Positions 8,661-17,766 of a stretch of DNA of 64,000 bases are shown here, piece after piece (position 1 is the first letter of the stretch; every line of letters starts with the position of its first letter). Source of the DNA: Albimonas sp963816545 (GTDB lineage: Bacteria > Pseudomonadota > Alphaproteobacteria > Rhodobacterales > Rhodobacteraceae); NCBI GenBank assembly GCA_963816545.1, contig CAWFLE010000007.1:124001-188000 (forward strand), read 5' to 3'. The notes beneath the pieces were generated by a model, which saw only the letters and a program-made list of their open reading frames with translations, made no database searches and was not told where the DNA came from. Both the position numbers and the translations under genes were made by a program.

Positions 8661-9486
8661 TCAGCGCCGGACCAGAAGCAGATCGCAGGGCGGGTCGCGC
8701 ATCAGCTCGGAGGCGAAGCCGCCCAAGGCAGTGGCGGAGAAGGCGCCTCGGCCATGCGCGCCGATGGCCACGAGCTGGGGCTTCCGCTCCCGCATCATGT
8801 CGGCGAACACCTCCTGAACGCCGCCCTCCCGCAGCTCGGCATTCGCGCAAGGGTCGGCGAGGTCTTCGGCCGCGATCCAGCGGTCGAGATCCTGGCGGGC
8901 GAGCTTCATGAAGGGCAGGGCCGCGTGCTTCGGGTCGCCGGCCTGGAAGCCCCGATAGGGGATGTGGACGGCGTGGAAGGTCGCCAGATCGGCCCCGGGC
9001 GCGATGGCGCGCGCCGTCCGCACCGCGGCGGCGGCGGCGGGGGAGAGGTCGAGGCCCGCGAGCACGGACGCATAGGGCGTCTCGGCCGGTTCGGCCGCGA
9101 GCAGAACGGGCCGCAGGCTGTTGCGCACGATCCGCTCCATGGTCGTGGCGGAAACGAGGTCCGCGAGCGGCCGGCGGCGATGCAGACCGAGGACGAGCAG
9201 ATCGGCCTCCGCCGCTTCGGCGGCCGCGAGGATGGCGGAGGCGGGCTCGCCGCTTTCCACCCGCGCGTTGCAGGCGACCGAGCCGGAGTCCGGCAGCGAG
9301 GCGCAGAAGCGGGCGAGCTCCTGCTTCGAACTCCTCGGCGAGCTTCGACGAGAGGCGATCGGGCAGATCCTCGTCCACGATGCAGAGAGTCTCGATCTCC
9401 GCTCCCGTGCGGGCGGCGATGGCGAAGGCGCGGCGGACCGCGCGGTCGGACCGGGCGGACAGGTCCGAGGCGACGAGGATCTTCAT
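8661..9486 (-). pseudogene. universal stress protein, tandem Usp domains, frameshifted
   Basis: Would be a protein of about 275 residues with two Usp domains. The N-terminal part (MKILVASDLSARSDRAVRRA) is in one frame up to about EEFEAG; the rest (ESGEPASAILAAAEAAEADL... to DLLLVRR) continues in the next frame. Removing one base near 9325 (AGGAG to AGAG) rejoins both parts smoothly. The second domain carries the GAHGRGAFSATALG loop, close to the G-2x-G-9x-G(S/T) ATP-binding signature. The ATG at 9486 has GGGAGA 8 bp before it. Many other genes here carry similar single-base indels, so sequence error is at least as likely as true decay. Confidence 0.8.
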
Positions 9487-9671
9487 GGCGTCGATCTCCC
9501 TTTCGGCGACAGGAACGGCGTCGTGGGGAAGGGTCCGCACCGCCGGAGCGCGCGCAAGTCACATGGAGGCGAGATGCCCGTGAAGAGCGCGGAATGCAAC
9601 CGCTGGACGCATCCTTGCGCAGGCACGGACGCGGACCTAGGCTCCCCTCGCATCGGAACAGGGAGGGGCGC

Positions 9672-10466
9672 ATGGATCTCGGGATCAAGGGCAGGACGGC
9701 GATCGTTTGCGCGGGGTCCAAGGGCCTCGGGCGCGGATGCGCGATGGCGCTGGCGGAGGCGGGGGTGAACCTCGTGATAAATTCGCGCGGCGCCGAGGCG
9801 CTGGAGAAGACGGCGCAGGAGATCCGCGACGCCCACGGCGTGGAGGTGCGGATCGTCGCCGGCGACGTGTCCGGGGACGAGATCCAGCGGGAGCTGGTGG
9901 GCCAGGCGAACGATCTCGCGGGCGGGACCGTGGACATTCTGGTCAACAACAACGGCGGCCCGCCCCCGGGGATGTGGACGGACTGGGAGCGCGAGGACTG
10001 GGACAAGGCGCTGACCGCGAACATGATCACGCCGATCATGCTGATGAAGGCGGTCCTGCCGGGGATGATCGAGCAGCGCTGGGGCAAGGTGGTGAACATC
10101 ACCTCCGCCTCGGTGAAGACGCCGATCGCGGTGCTGGGACTGTCGAACTCGGCCCGCGCGGGGCTGACGGGCTATGTGGCGGGGACTTCTCGGCAGGTGG
10201 CGCCGCACGGGGTGAACATCAACAACCTGCTCCCCGGCAGCCATGCCACGGACCGCATCGCCGCCCTGGACGCGAACGCGGCGCGGCAGGGGAACATGTC
10301 GCTGGAGGAGGCGCGGGCCAAGCGCGAGGCCAACATTCCGGCGCGGCGCACGGGCACGGCGGAGGAGTTCGGCGCGACCTGCGCCTTCATGTGCTCGGTC
10401 CATGCCGGGTTCATGGTCGGGCAGAACATCCTGCTGGACGGCGGGGCGTTCAACGCCACCCAGTGA
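9672..10466 (+). CDS. SDR-family oxidoreductase with degenerate active site
   Basis: 264-residue short-chain dehydrogenase/reductase resembling the beta-ketoacyl-ACP-reductase-like subgroup. The N-terminal cofactor loop is CAGSKGLGRG and the NNNGGPPPG segment corresponds to NNAG. The catalytic Ser is present (ITSAS). At the position of YxxxK, however, the sequence is LSNSARAGL, so both Tyr and Lys are replaced. SDR subgroups lacking the full tetrad are known, and their chemistry is mostly undefined. ATG at 9672 starts the fold directly. The stop overlaps the GTG of the following GNAT gene (GTGA), so the two are probably co-translated. Confidence 0.88.
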   Translation: MDLGIKGRTAIVCAGSKGLGRGCAMALAEAGVNLVINSRGAEALEKTAQEIRDAHGVEVRIVAGDVSGDEIQRELVGQANDLAGGTVDILVNNNGGPPPGMWTDWEREDWDKALTANMITPIMLMKAVLPGMIEQRWGKVVNITSASVKTPIAVLGLSNSARAGLTGYVAGTSRQVAPHGVNINNLLPGSHATDRIAALDANAARQGNMSLEEARAKREANIPARRTGTAEEFGATCAFMCSVHAGFMVGQNILLDGGAFNATQ

Positions 10467-10990
10467 GCGGGCTGGCTGAGCGTCCGCTCGCGCTCCGCCG
10501 CGGGCGGGGCGCGGATGCGGAGGCCTGCGCGCGGATCGAGGCGCTGTGCGCGGCGCAGTTCCGCGACAGCGCTCATCCGGAAGTGGCTGAGCGCGCCTCG
10601 CCGCCCCCCGCCGCCCATGCGGCGGCGGCCGAGCGGGGCGGGCTGTGGGTGGCGCAGGCCGAGGGCAGGATCGTCGGCTTCGCCATCGTCGAGGCCGGCC
10701 AGGGCGCGCTGCACGTCCGGGAGCTGGACGTGGACCCGCGTTTCCAGCGGCGCGGCGTGGCGCGGGCGCTTCTGGAGCGGCTGGCGGAGGAGGCGCGCGC
10801 CCGGGGCCTTGGCGCGGTGACGCTCACCACCTTTCGGGACGTCCCGTGGAATGCGCCGGCCTATGCGCGTATGGGCTTCGCGCCGCTGCCGGAGGCGGAG
10901 TGGACCCGCGCCTGCCGGGAGGAGCGCGACGCGATCGCGGCGCTCGGATACGAGGTGTCGGCCCGGGTGGCGATGATCCGTCAGCTCTGA
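10463..10990 (+). CDS. GNAT-family N-acetyltransferase
   Basis: 175-residue GNAT protein that would transfer an acetyl group from acetyl-CoA to an amine. The acetyl-CoA signature RELDVDPRFQRRGVARALLE (motif A, R/QxxGxG/A) is clear, with WNAPAYARMGFAP as motif B. Start: GTG at 10463 overlaps the SDR stop (GTGA), with no better start downstream before the conserved region. The substrate is unknown. The coupling to the degenerate SDR suggests a two-gene functional unit, which is inference. Confidence 0.82.
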   Translation: MSGLAERPLALRRGRGADAEACARIEALCAAQFRDSAHPEVAERASPPPAAHAAAAERGGLWVAQAEGRIVGFAIVEAGQGALHVRELDVDPRFQRRGVARALLERLAEEARARGLGAVTLTTFRDVPWNAPAYARMGFAPLPEAEWTRACREERDAIAALGYEVSARVAMIRQL

Positions 10991-11069
10991 CGCTCTTGCC
11001 CGCCCCGGTCGGGGCTGCTATCCGCCCATTCCTACGCAAATCCTAGGGCATTCCGAGGAGACGCCGCGG

Positions 11070-12152
11070 TTGGACGCCCCCCGCCTTTCCCTGCGCGACC
11101 TGCACCACGCCTATGACGGCAGGACGGTGCTGGACGACGTGTCGGTGGAGGTCGCGCCGGGCGAGATCGTGTGCCTGCTCGGGCCCTCGGGCTGCGGCAA
11201 GTCCACCACGCTGCGCATCGCGGCGGGGGTGGAGCGGCAGGCGGACGGGACGGTGGAGATCGACGGCGACGTCGTCTCCCGCGGTCGTCGCCATGCGCCG
11301 CCGGAGGCGCGCAACGTCGGGCTCGTCTTCCAGGACTTCGCGCTGTTTCCCCACCTGACCGTGGCGCAGAACGTGGCCTTCGGGCTGGAGCGCGGGCGGG
11401 AGGGCCGGGCGGAGGCGCTGCTGGACCGGGTGGGCCTGGGGGGCTACGGCCCGAAATATCCCCATCAACTGTCGGGTGGGGAGCAGCAGCGGGTGGCGCT
11501 GGCGCGGGCGCTCGCCCCCCAGCCGCGGGTGATGCTGATGGACGAGCCGTTCTCGGGCCTCGACAAGCGGCTGAGGGACGAGGTTCGGGACGAGACGCTG
11601 TCGGTGCTGAAGGCGGAGGGGGCGGGCGTCCTGCTGGTGACCCACGAGCCGGAGGAGGCCATGCGGATGGCCGACCGGATCGCGCTGATGCGGGGCGGAC
11701 GGATCGTGCAGATCGGCGCGCCCTATCACATCTACAACTACCCCGCGGACCGGGCGGCGGCGGCCTTCTTCTCGGACATCAACGTGATCCGGGCGCTGGC
11801 GCGGGAGCGGCAGATCGAGACGCCGTTCGGGCGATTCCTGACCCCGGGGCTCGAGGACGGGGCGGAGGTGGACATCGTCACCCGGCCCCAGCACCTGAAG
11901 ATCGACCCGGATGTCGGCGATGGCGGCCCGCGTCCTTCCGCCGCGCACGGGATGCCGGCGCGGGGCCGGGTGGAGCGGGCGCGCTTCATGGGGTCCGACA
12001 GCCTGATCGAAGTGCGCATGGAACATGACGGATCGTTGCTGCGGGCCACGGTTCCGGGGGCCTGGCTGCCGGAGAAGGGCGCGCCCCTGTGGCTGTCGCT
12101 TCGGCGCGACCGCTGCTTCCTGTTCCCCGCCTGCGGCGTCCCGAACGTCTAG
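11070..12152 (+). CDS. ABC transporter ATP-binding protein, FbpC/PotA-like
   Basis: 360-residue importer-type ATPase. Walker A GPSGCGKST, Q-loop FQDFALFPHLTV, ABC signature LSGGEQQRVALARAL, Walker B VMLMDEPFSGLD and the H-loop VTHEPEEA are all intact. After about residue 235 follows a TOBE-type regulatory region, as in iron(III), molybdate and polyamine importers. The TTG start at 11070 is preceded by GAGGAG at 9 bp. No permease or binding-protein gene is adjacent, so the ATPase is an orphan here and its partners must be encoded elsewhere. The TOBE region suggests a Fe3+, sulfate or spermidine-type importer; the substrate is unresolved. Confidence 0.9.
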   Translation: MDAPRLSLRDLHHAYDGRTVLDDVSVEVAPGEIVCLLGPSGCGKSTTLRIAAGVERQADGTVEIDGDVVSRGRRHAPPEARNVGLVFQDFALFPHLTVAQNVAFGLERGREGRAEALLDRVGLGGYGPKYPHQLSGGEQQRVALARALAPQPRVMLMDEPFSGLDKRLRDEVRDETLSVLKAEGAGVLLVTHEPEEAMRMADRIALMRGGRIVQIGAPYHIYNYPADRAAAAFFSDINVIRALARERQIETPFGRFLTPGLEDGAEVDIVTRPQHLKIDPDVGDGGPRPSAAHGMPARGRVERARFMGSDSLIEVRMEHDGSLLRATVPGAWLPEKGAPLWLSLRRDRCFLFPACGVPNV

Positions 12153-12249
12153 ATCACGCGAACGGGGCTTCAACCCGGCCGCCTGATCCAATACATGTGC
12201 GTACCGAGAGGTCGCCCGACCGGCGGCCGCTGCAATGGGAGGCTGGGCC

Positions 12250-12498
12250 ATGGCCCCGAGCATCTGGCAAATCCTGATCGTCGCCGTCCTGGTCGTTCTG
12301 CTGTTCGGCCGCGGCAAGATCTCCGGCGTGATGGGCGACGTCGCCAAGGGCATCAAGAGCTTCAAGAAGGGCATGGCGGAGGATCCGGATTCGGACGACG
12401 ACCGCCGCGTGGACCATGCGCGCGACGTGACGCCGCCGCATTCGACCGCGCCCGCCCCCGAGAAGGGCCCGTCCAACGCCGAGCGCCGGGACGCCTGA
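12250..12498 (+). CDS. tatA: Sec-independent protein translocase subunit TatA
   Basis: 82-residue TatA: one N-terminal membrane helix (IWQILIVAVLVVLLFG), the hinge FGRGKISGVMGD, an amphipathic helix (VAKGIKSFKKGM) and an acidic tail. TatA polymerises to make the translocation channel for folded twin-arginine substrates. ATG at 12250 is chosen because GGGAGG stands at 8 bp; the upstream in-frame ATG at 12235 overlaps this Shine-Dalgarno. First gene of tatABC; a Tat substrate candidate (DUF882 protein) lies in the same window. Confidence 0.95.
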   Translation: MAPSIWQILIVAVLVVLLFGRGKISGVMGDVAKGIKSFKKGMAEDPDSDDDRRVDHARDVTPPHSTAPAPEKGPSNAERRDA

Positions 12499-12526
12499 GA
12501 TCCCTCGCCTTCGGAGGGCGCTCTGA

Positions 12527-12952
12527 ATGTTCGGCATCGGATGGTCCGAGCTGCTCGTCATCGGCGCGCTGGCGCTGATCGTGGTCGGCCCGAAGGAACT
12601 GCCGGGGATGCTTCGGCAGCTCGGGCGGTTCACCACGCAGGCGCGTCGGATGGCGCGTGACTTCCAGCGCACCATGGAGGAAGCCGCGGACGCCGCCGAG
12701 ATGGGCGACATCCAGCGCTCCATGGCGGACTGGAACCGCAAGATCGGGTCGGTCAACACCCGCAAGTACGCCGAGTCGCTCCTGAAGGAGGATGACGCCC
12801 GGCCCGCGAAGCCCCCGAAAGGATCGCTGGACGAGGCGGACGCCGTCGAGAACCAGGCGTGGGAGGCGGATCAGACGAAGCGGGCGGAGGTGGAAACCCC
12901 GGCGACGGAGAGCGACGCGGAGGAGACCAACCGCGCCTCCCGGTCCGCGTGA
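12527..12952 (+). CDS. tatB: Sec-independent protein translocase subunit TatB
   Basis: 141-residue TatB with the membrane segment IGWSELLVIGALALIVVGPKELP; the conserved GxxELxxxxxxALxxxGPKxLP motif separates TatB from TatA. Then follows a long amphipathic helix (LRQLGRFTTQARRMARDFQRTM) and a variable acidic tail. With TatC it forms the twin-arginine signal receptor. It lies 28 bp after tatA and 69 bp before tatC. Confidence 0.95.
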   Translation: MFGIGWSELLVIGALALIVVGPKELPGMLRQLGRFTTQARRMARDFQRTMEEAADAAEMGDIQRSMADWNRKIGSVNTRKYAESLLKEDDARPAKPPKGSLDEADAVENQAWEADQTKRAEVETPATESDAEETNRASRSA

Positions 12953-13021
12953 CCGCCTATTGGGCAAGGACCGCGCGGGCGCCTTCCGGCGCCCGGAGCG
13001 CTCTAGGATGAGATCCCGACC

Positions 13022-13861
13022 ATGACCACGACCTCCGACGAGGACGAGATCGACGCCTCCAAGGCGCCGCTGATCGAGCACCTGACAGAGCTGCGCAACC
13101 GCCTGATCTGGTCCCTCTGGGGTCTCGGCGCGGCGATGATCGTCTGCTTCATCTTCGCCACGCAGATCTTCGACATCCTCACCAATCCGCTTCGGGGCGC
13201 GCTGGTGGCGCGGGGGATCGAGCCGACGCTGATCTACACGGCGCTGCAGGAGAAGTTCTTCACCGACCTGCGCCTCGCGCTGTTCGGCGGCTTCTTCCTG
13301 GCGTTCCCGATCATCGCCACGCAGGTGTGGAAGTTCGTGGCGCCGGGCCTCTACCGGAACGAGCGCACGGCCTTCTGGCCGTTCCTGGTGGCGACGCCGG
13401 TCCTGTTCATCCTGGGCTCGTGCCTCGTCTACTTCTTCGTGGCGCCGATGGCCTTCGGGTTCTTCCTCGACTACGGCAACACCACGGCGGCGGACGGGGT
13501 CTCGACCTCGACGCAGTTCCTGGGCCGGGTCCGGGAATATCTCGACATCATGATGACCTTCATCCTCGCCTTCGGCATCTGCTTCCAGCTTCCGGTGCTG
13601 CTGACGCTGCTGGGACGCGCGGGGATGGTGTCGGCCGAGGGGCTGGGACGCGCGCGCAAGTACGCCATCGTGGCCATTGCGGCGGCGGCGGCCGTCCTGA
13701 CGCCGCCCGATCCGCTGAGCCAGATCGGCCTCGGCGTGCCGGTCTACCTGCTCTACGAGATTTCGATCTTCCTGGTCCGCATGGCCGAGAAGAAGCGGGC
13801 CGAGCGCGAGGCGGAGCTGGACGCGGAGCTCGGGCTCGGGCCCGAGGATGACGAACGGTGA
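13022..13861 (+). CDS. tatC: Sec-independent protein translocase subunit TatC
   Basis: 279-residue TatC with six predicted membrane helices. The N-terminal SKAPLIEHLTELRNRLIWS carries the LxEHLxELRxR signal-recognition motif. The FVAPGLYRNER loop contains the conserved P and E positions for twin-arginine peptide binding, and ADGVSTSTQFLGRVREYLD is the periplasmic loop. The C-terminal tail is Glu-rich. Its stop overlaps the start of the next gene as GTGA. Confidence 0.97.
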   Translation: MTTTSDEDEIDASKAPLIEHLTELRNRLIWSLWGLGAAMIVCFIFATQIFDILTNPLRGALVARGIEPTLIYTALQEKFFTDLRLALFGGFFLAFPIIATQVWKFVAPGLYRNERTAFWPFLVATPVLFILGSCLVYFFVAPMAFGFFLDYGNTTAADGVSTSTQFLGRVREYLDIMMTFILAFGICFQLPVLLTLLGRAGMVSAEGLGRARKYAIVAIAAAAAVLTPPDPLSQIGLGVPVYLLYEISIFLVRMAEKKRAEREAELDAELGLGPEDDER

Positions 13862-14748
13862 CGGGCTTCGGGCGGCCGCTGACCCCGCGGGATGAGACGG
13901 CGGCGGGCGAGGATCTGCTGACGCGGCTGGTGGCCGCGCTGGAGCGGATGAGCCCGCCCGCGATGGACGCGCCGGATTTCGACGCCGCCGACGCCTTCGT
14001 GTGGCGGCCCTCGCCCGACCGGCTGGTTCCGGTTCCCGCGGTCAATCGCGTGGACATCGGCCTGCTGGTGGGCATCGAGCGCAGCCGCGACACGCTGCTC
14101 GACAACACCCGGCGCTTCGCGGACGGCCATCCCGCGAACAACGCGCTCCTGTGGGGCGCGAGGGGGATGGGCAAGAGTTCGCTGGTCAAGGCCGCCCACG
14201 CGGCGGTCAATCGTGACCGCGAGATGCCGGTGATCCTGGTGGAGATCCAGCGGGAGGATATTCCCTCCGTCGGTCGGCTGCTGGGGCATCTGCGCGCCTC
14301 GGAGCGGCGGTTCATCCTGTTCTGCGACGACCTCTCGTTCGACAAGGACGACGCGCACTACAAGTCGCTGAAGGCGGTGCTGGACGGAGGCGTCGAGGGG
14401 CGGCCGGAGAACGTGATCTTCTACGCCACCTCGAACCGTCGGCACCTGATGCCGCGGGACATGATCGAGAACGAGCGCTCCACCGCCATCAATCCCTCGG
14501 AGGCGACGGAGGAGAAGGTGTCCCTGTCCGATCGCTTCGGCCTGTGGCTGGGGTTCCACGCCTGCGCGCAGGACCAGTATCTGTCGATGATCCGCGGCTA
14601 TTGCGACGCCTACGGGATCGTCATTCCCGACGAGGAGCTGCGGGCCGAAGCCATCGAATGGCGCCAGACGCGGGGCGCCGTGTCGGGCCGCGTCGCGTGG
14701 CAGTTCGTGACGGACCTGGCCGGGCGGCGAGGCGTGCCGCTCGGCTGA
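13858..14748 (+). CDS. DUF815-family AAA+ ATPase
   Basis: 296-residue P-loop ATPase. Walker A is GARGMGKSSL (about residue 99), Walker B is FILFCDDLSFD, and a sensor-1-like Asn is in IFYATSNRRHLMPR, followed by an arginine-rich lid (SDRFGLWL). This is the DUF815 family, a conserved bacterial ATPase of uncertain function. The GTG start overlaps the tatC stop by 4 bp, so it is translationally coupled to the Tat operon, a common arrangement in Rhodobacterales. A role in export or envelope assembly is inference from context only. Confidence 0.88.
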   Translation: MTGFGRPLTPRDETAAGEDLLTRLVAALERMSPPAMDAPDFDAADAFVWRPSPDRLVPVPAVNRVDIGLLVGIERSRDTLLDNTRRFADGHPANNALLWGARGMGKSSLVKAAHAAVNRDREMPVILVEIQREDIPSVGRLLGHLRASERRFILFCDDLSFDKDDAHYKSLKAVLDGGVEGRPENVIFYATSNRRHLMPRDMIENERSTAINPSEATEEKVSLSDRFGLWLGFHACAQDQYLSMIRGYCDAYGIVIPDEELRAEAIEWRQTRGAVSGRVAWQFVTDLAGRRGVPLG

Positions 14749-14751
14749 GGC

Positions 14752-16080
14752 TCAGAAGAACGTCGCGGGGTCTTCGCTGAAGGCGCCGCGGCGGACCTCG
14801 AAATGCAGGGTGGTTCGCCCCGTGTCGGCCTCGGCCACGTCGCCGATCGCCTCTCCGGCCCGCACCGTCTGTCCCTTCTCGACGGTGATGTCGCCCATGC
14901 GGCCGTAGACGGTCATCAGGCCGTCGTCATGGCGCACCAGCACGATGTTGCCCCATTCGCCGAGGGAGCGGGACACCAGCGCCACCTCGCCGGAGGCTGC
15001 GGCGCGCACCTGCTCGCCGGGGTCGGCGGCGAAATCCACGCCGTCGTTGCGGGCGCCGGAGCCGCCGCGGTTGAACGCGGAGACGACCGCGCCGGAGACG
15101 GGGCGGAGCAGCTTGCCCGCTGCGGGCTCGGACGCCGGGGGCGGCGTGGAGGGCAGGGCGGAAGGTTCGGCGGGAAGCGCCTCCACCGACGCCTCCTCGG
15201 TAACGTCCTCGGTCTGATACTGGCTGAGATTGGGGGAGGGAAGGGGCGCGGGGGCCACGCTGTCCGGCGGCAGCGGCCGGGCGCTGCTGGGCGGCGGCGT
15301 GGCGACGCCGGCGCTGCCCGGCGGATTCGGCTTGGACCCCTCCAGGGCGACGCGGGTGCCGCCGCCGGGGATCACCAGGACCTGCCCTCGGGAGACGGTG
15401 TAGCTCGGCCCCGATAGCGCGTTCCAAGCGATCAGCGTCTGCGGAAGCACGCCGTAGGTGCGGGCGATGGAGTAGACCGTCTCGTCCGCCTGCACCTCGT
15501 GATAGGCGACCTCGTTCGAGTCGATCGGGGCGGGCCGGGGCGAGACCGAGGCGGGCGTCGCCGCAGGCGGCTGGTCGAGCGCCTGGCTTATTCGCTCCGC
15601 GGACCAGCCGGCGCCGGACACGGTCTCCACCTGGCCGGCGGGTGCGGATGTCATCGCCGGCGGCTCCGACAAGGGCGAAGGCGCGGTGGGCGCGACCGTG
15701 GCCGGAGCGGCGGAGGCGCTGGAGCCGCCCGTGGCATAGCCGCCCGGGCGCGGCGGTAGCACGAGTTCGTCCCCGCGGGTGGGGACGTAGGACGTGGGCA
15801 GACCATTGTAGGCGGCGAGTTCGGAGGGCGAAACCCCGACGCGGGAGGCCATGGACTGAACCGTGTCGCCGTCGCGCGCCACCACGGCCGCGTAGTCGCG
15901 GTAGATCAGCACGCCGCGGGCGTCCGGCGCGCCGGGTTCCACCGACCGCGGCGCCACGCTGGCCGGGGCGGAGGCGCCCGGAGACGTCCGCTGCGAGGAT
16001 GAGCCGTCGGCGCAGGCTGAGAGGGCCAGCGCTCCGGCGAGGGCGGGGAGGAGGATCAGGCGGGCGTTGGGTCTGGTCAT
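14752..16080 (-). CDS. LysM/LytM (M23-like) lipoprotein, NlpD/DipM-type
   Basis: 442-residue envelope protein. Signal peptide and lipobox end at LSACADG, so it is probably a lipoprotein. Two LysM modules follow (VVARDGDTVQSMASRVGVSP and VQADETVYSIARTYGVLPQT), then a proline-rich linker and a C-terminal LytM domain. The zinc ligands of active M23 peptidases are missing: the HxxxD site reads NDGVDF and the terminal HxH reads TTLHFEV. It is therefore expected to activate amidases rather than cleave peptidoglycan, like NlpD/EnvC. Start at 16080 rather than 16173, since the signal peptide begins there (MTRPNARLILLPALAGAL). It is last in serS-surE-pcm-this gene. Confidence 0.9.
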   Translation of the reverse strand: MTRPNARLILLPALAGALALSACADGSSSQRTSPGASAPASVAPRSVEPGAPDARGVLIYRDYAAVVARDGDTVQSMASRVGVSPSELAAYNGLPTSYVPTRGDELVLPPRPGGYATGGSSASAAPATVAPTAPSPLSEPPAMTSAPAGQVETVSGAGWSAERISQALDQPPAATPASVSPRPAPIDSNEVAYHEVQADETVYSIARTYGVLPQTLIAWNALSGPSYTVSRGQVLVIPGGGTRVALEGSKPNPPGSAGVATPPPSSARPLPPDSVAPAPLPSPNLSQYQTEDVTEEASVEALPAEPSALPSTPPPASEPAAGKLLRPVSGAVVSAFNRGGSGARNDGVDFAADPGEQVRAAASGEVALVSRSLGEWGNIVLVRHDDGLMTVYGRMGDITVEKGQTVRAGEAIGDVAEADTGRTTLHFEVRRGAFSEDPATFF

Positions 16081-16141
16081 GGCGTCTCGGCGCGCTCCTT
16101 GAGGGGTTGCGGCGCGGGGGCGCAGGCCCCGGACCTTCGGG

Positions 16142-16819
16142 TCAGTTTTCCACATCGTCCGCCACGCCCTCAAGCAGGGGGACGAAGCGGACGGGCGTGA
16201 GCTCCTGGTACTCCAACCCGCGGGAGGTCTTTTCGATCCGCAGGAGCTGCTGGATCTCGTCCGTCTGGCCCACCGGCAGGACCATGATCCCCCCTTCGCG
16301 GAGCTGGGAGAGGAGGATCCCCGGCACGTCCTCCGCCGCCGCGGTCAGCATGATGCGGTCGAACGGCGCCTGCTCGGGCAGCCCCAGCGCGCCGTCGCCG
16401 GTCATGATCGAGACGTTGGAGAGGCCGAGGCGCCGCTCCACGATCTCCCGCGCCTGCCGCGCGAGGGGGCGGTGACGCTCCACCGAATAGACCCTGCGGG
16501 CGAGCCGCGCGAGAATCGCGGCCTGGTACCCGGACCCGGCCCCCACCTCCAGCACCTTGCACCGGGGCGCGACCTGCAGCGCCTGGGTCATCATCCCCAC
16601 CACCGAGGGCTGGGAGATGGTCTGGCCGCAGGCGATGGGCAGGGGGATGTCCTCCCACGCCCGGTCCTTGAAGGAGCGGTCGAGGAAGGCCGCCCGCGGC
16701 GTCCTCTCGATGGCGTCGAGCACGCGCGGGTCCGTCACCCCGTGGCTGCGCAGGGCGAAGATCAGCTGCATGCGCTGCTCGGGCGTGCCCGGATCGTCCT
16801 GCGCGGGGCTTCGGCTCAT
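16142..16819 (-). CDS. pcm: protein-L-isoaspartate O-methyltransferase
   Basis: 225-residue SAM-dependent methyltransferase that repairs isoaspartyl residues in aged proteins. VLEVGAGSGYQAAILARL is the SAM-binding motif I; the upstream GQTISQPSVVGMMTQAL is the family-specific substrate loop. Start ATG overlaps the surE stop (ATGA), a conserved arrangement across Proteobacteria. Confidence 0.96.
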   Translation of the reverse strand: MSRSPAQDDPGTPEQRMQLIFALRSHGVTDPRVLDAIERTPRAAFLDRSFKDRAWEDIPLPIACGQTISQPSVVGMMTQALQVAPRCKVLEVGAGSGYQAAILARLARRVYSVERHRPLARQAREIVERRLGLSNVSIMTGDGALGLPEQAPFDRIMLTAAAEDVPGILLSQLREGGIMVLPVGQTDEIQQLLRIEKTSRGLEYQELTPVRFVPLLEGVADDVEN

Positions 16820-17631
16820 GCGGGGCGGCGCTCCTCGACCGGATGGGCGCCGAGGGCCTCGTCGATGCGGGCGAGCGCGTCATGGGCGGTGAGGTCGGCG
16901 CGCAGCGGCGTCACCGTCACCCAACCCTCGGCGGTTTCGCGCGCGTCGGTGCCGGGCGCGCTTTCGCGGTTGCCCATGCCGTGGGCGAGCCAGAAGTAGG
17001 TGCGGCCGTTCGGGGCGACGTTCTCCTGCACACGGAAGGCGCCGGCCGGGCGGCGGCCCTGCGACGCCGCGCGAATGCCGCGCACCTCGTCGCCGGGCAC
17101 GGGCGGAAAATTGATGTTGTAGAACATGCCGTAGCCGTGGAGATCGTCCCACGGAAGCTGGAGGACGCGGCGCACGGCCTCGGCTCCCGCGCGGCGGGCG
17201 CCCTCGAACAGGTCGTCCTGGTCGATGTTGCCGGGGCCGTAGGCCTGGCTGAGCGAGATGGCGGGGATGCGCTGCAGCGCCGCCTCCATCGCGCCGCCGA
17301 CGGTGCCGGAATAGCAGATGTCCTCGGCCACGTTGTGCCCGCGGTTGACGCCGGAGATCACCAGGTCGGGCGGCGCGTCCTTCATCATGTGATGGAGGGC
17401 GCAGATCACGCAATCCGCGGGGGACCCGTCAACCGCGAAGCGGCGGGAGGCGAGCTGCACGAGCCGCATCGGCTTGGTGTAGCTGATGCAATGGGCGACG
17501 CCGGACTGCTCCATCTCCGGGGCTATGGTCCAGACCTCCCCGTCGGGGCCCGCGATCTCGTAGGCGATGTCCTCGGCCGCCTTCAGTCCGGGCGCCGTGA
17601 TGCCGTCGTCGTTGGTAACCAGAATTCGCAT
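16816..17631 (-). CDS. surE: 5'-nucleotidase SurE
   Basis: 271-residue SurE, a metal-dependent (deoxy)ribonucleoside 5'-monophosphate phosphatase. MRILVTNDDGITAPG carries the NDDG metal-binding motif and SGVNRGHNVAEDICYSGTVG the second conserved block. Length and start are normal. The surE-pcm pair is conserved with serS upstream; 135 bp separate it from serS. Confidence 0.97.
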   Translation of the reverse strand: MRILVTNDDGITAPGLKAAEDIAYEIAGPDGEVWTIAPEMEQSGVAHCISYTKPMRLVQLASRRFAVDGSPADCVICALHHMMKDAPPDLVISGVNRGHNVAEDICYSGTVGGAMEAALQRIPAISLSQAYGPGNIDQDDLFEGARRAGAEAVRRVLQLPWDDLHGYGMFYNINFPPVPGDEVRGIRAASQGRRPAGAFRVQENVAPNGRTYFWLAHGMGNRESAPGTDARETAEGWVTVTPLRADLTAHDALARIDEALGAHPVEERRPA

Positions 17632-17766
17632 GAAGCCCCCGAATGCCGCGTCGGGGATGGATTACCTCCGACCGGCCGGGAGGTCCAGCCGGGGCGGGCG
17701 AACCAGGCGCCCGCCGACGGTGCTTTCGGCGGGAGCGCGCCTTCCTCGACGGAGCCGACGCCGCCG

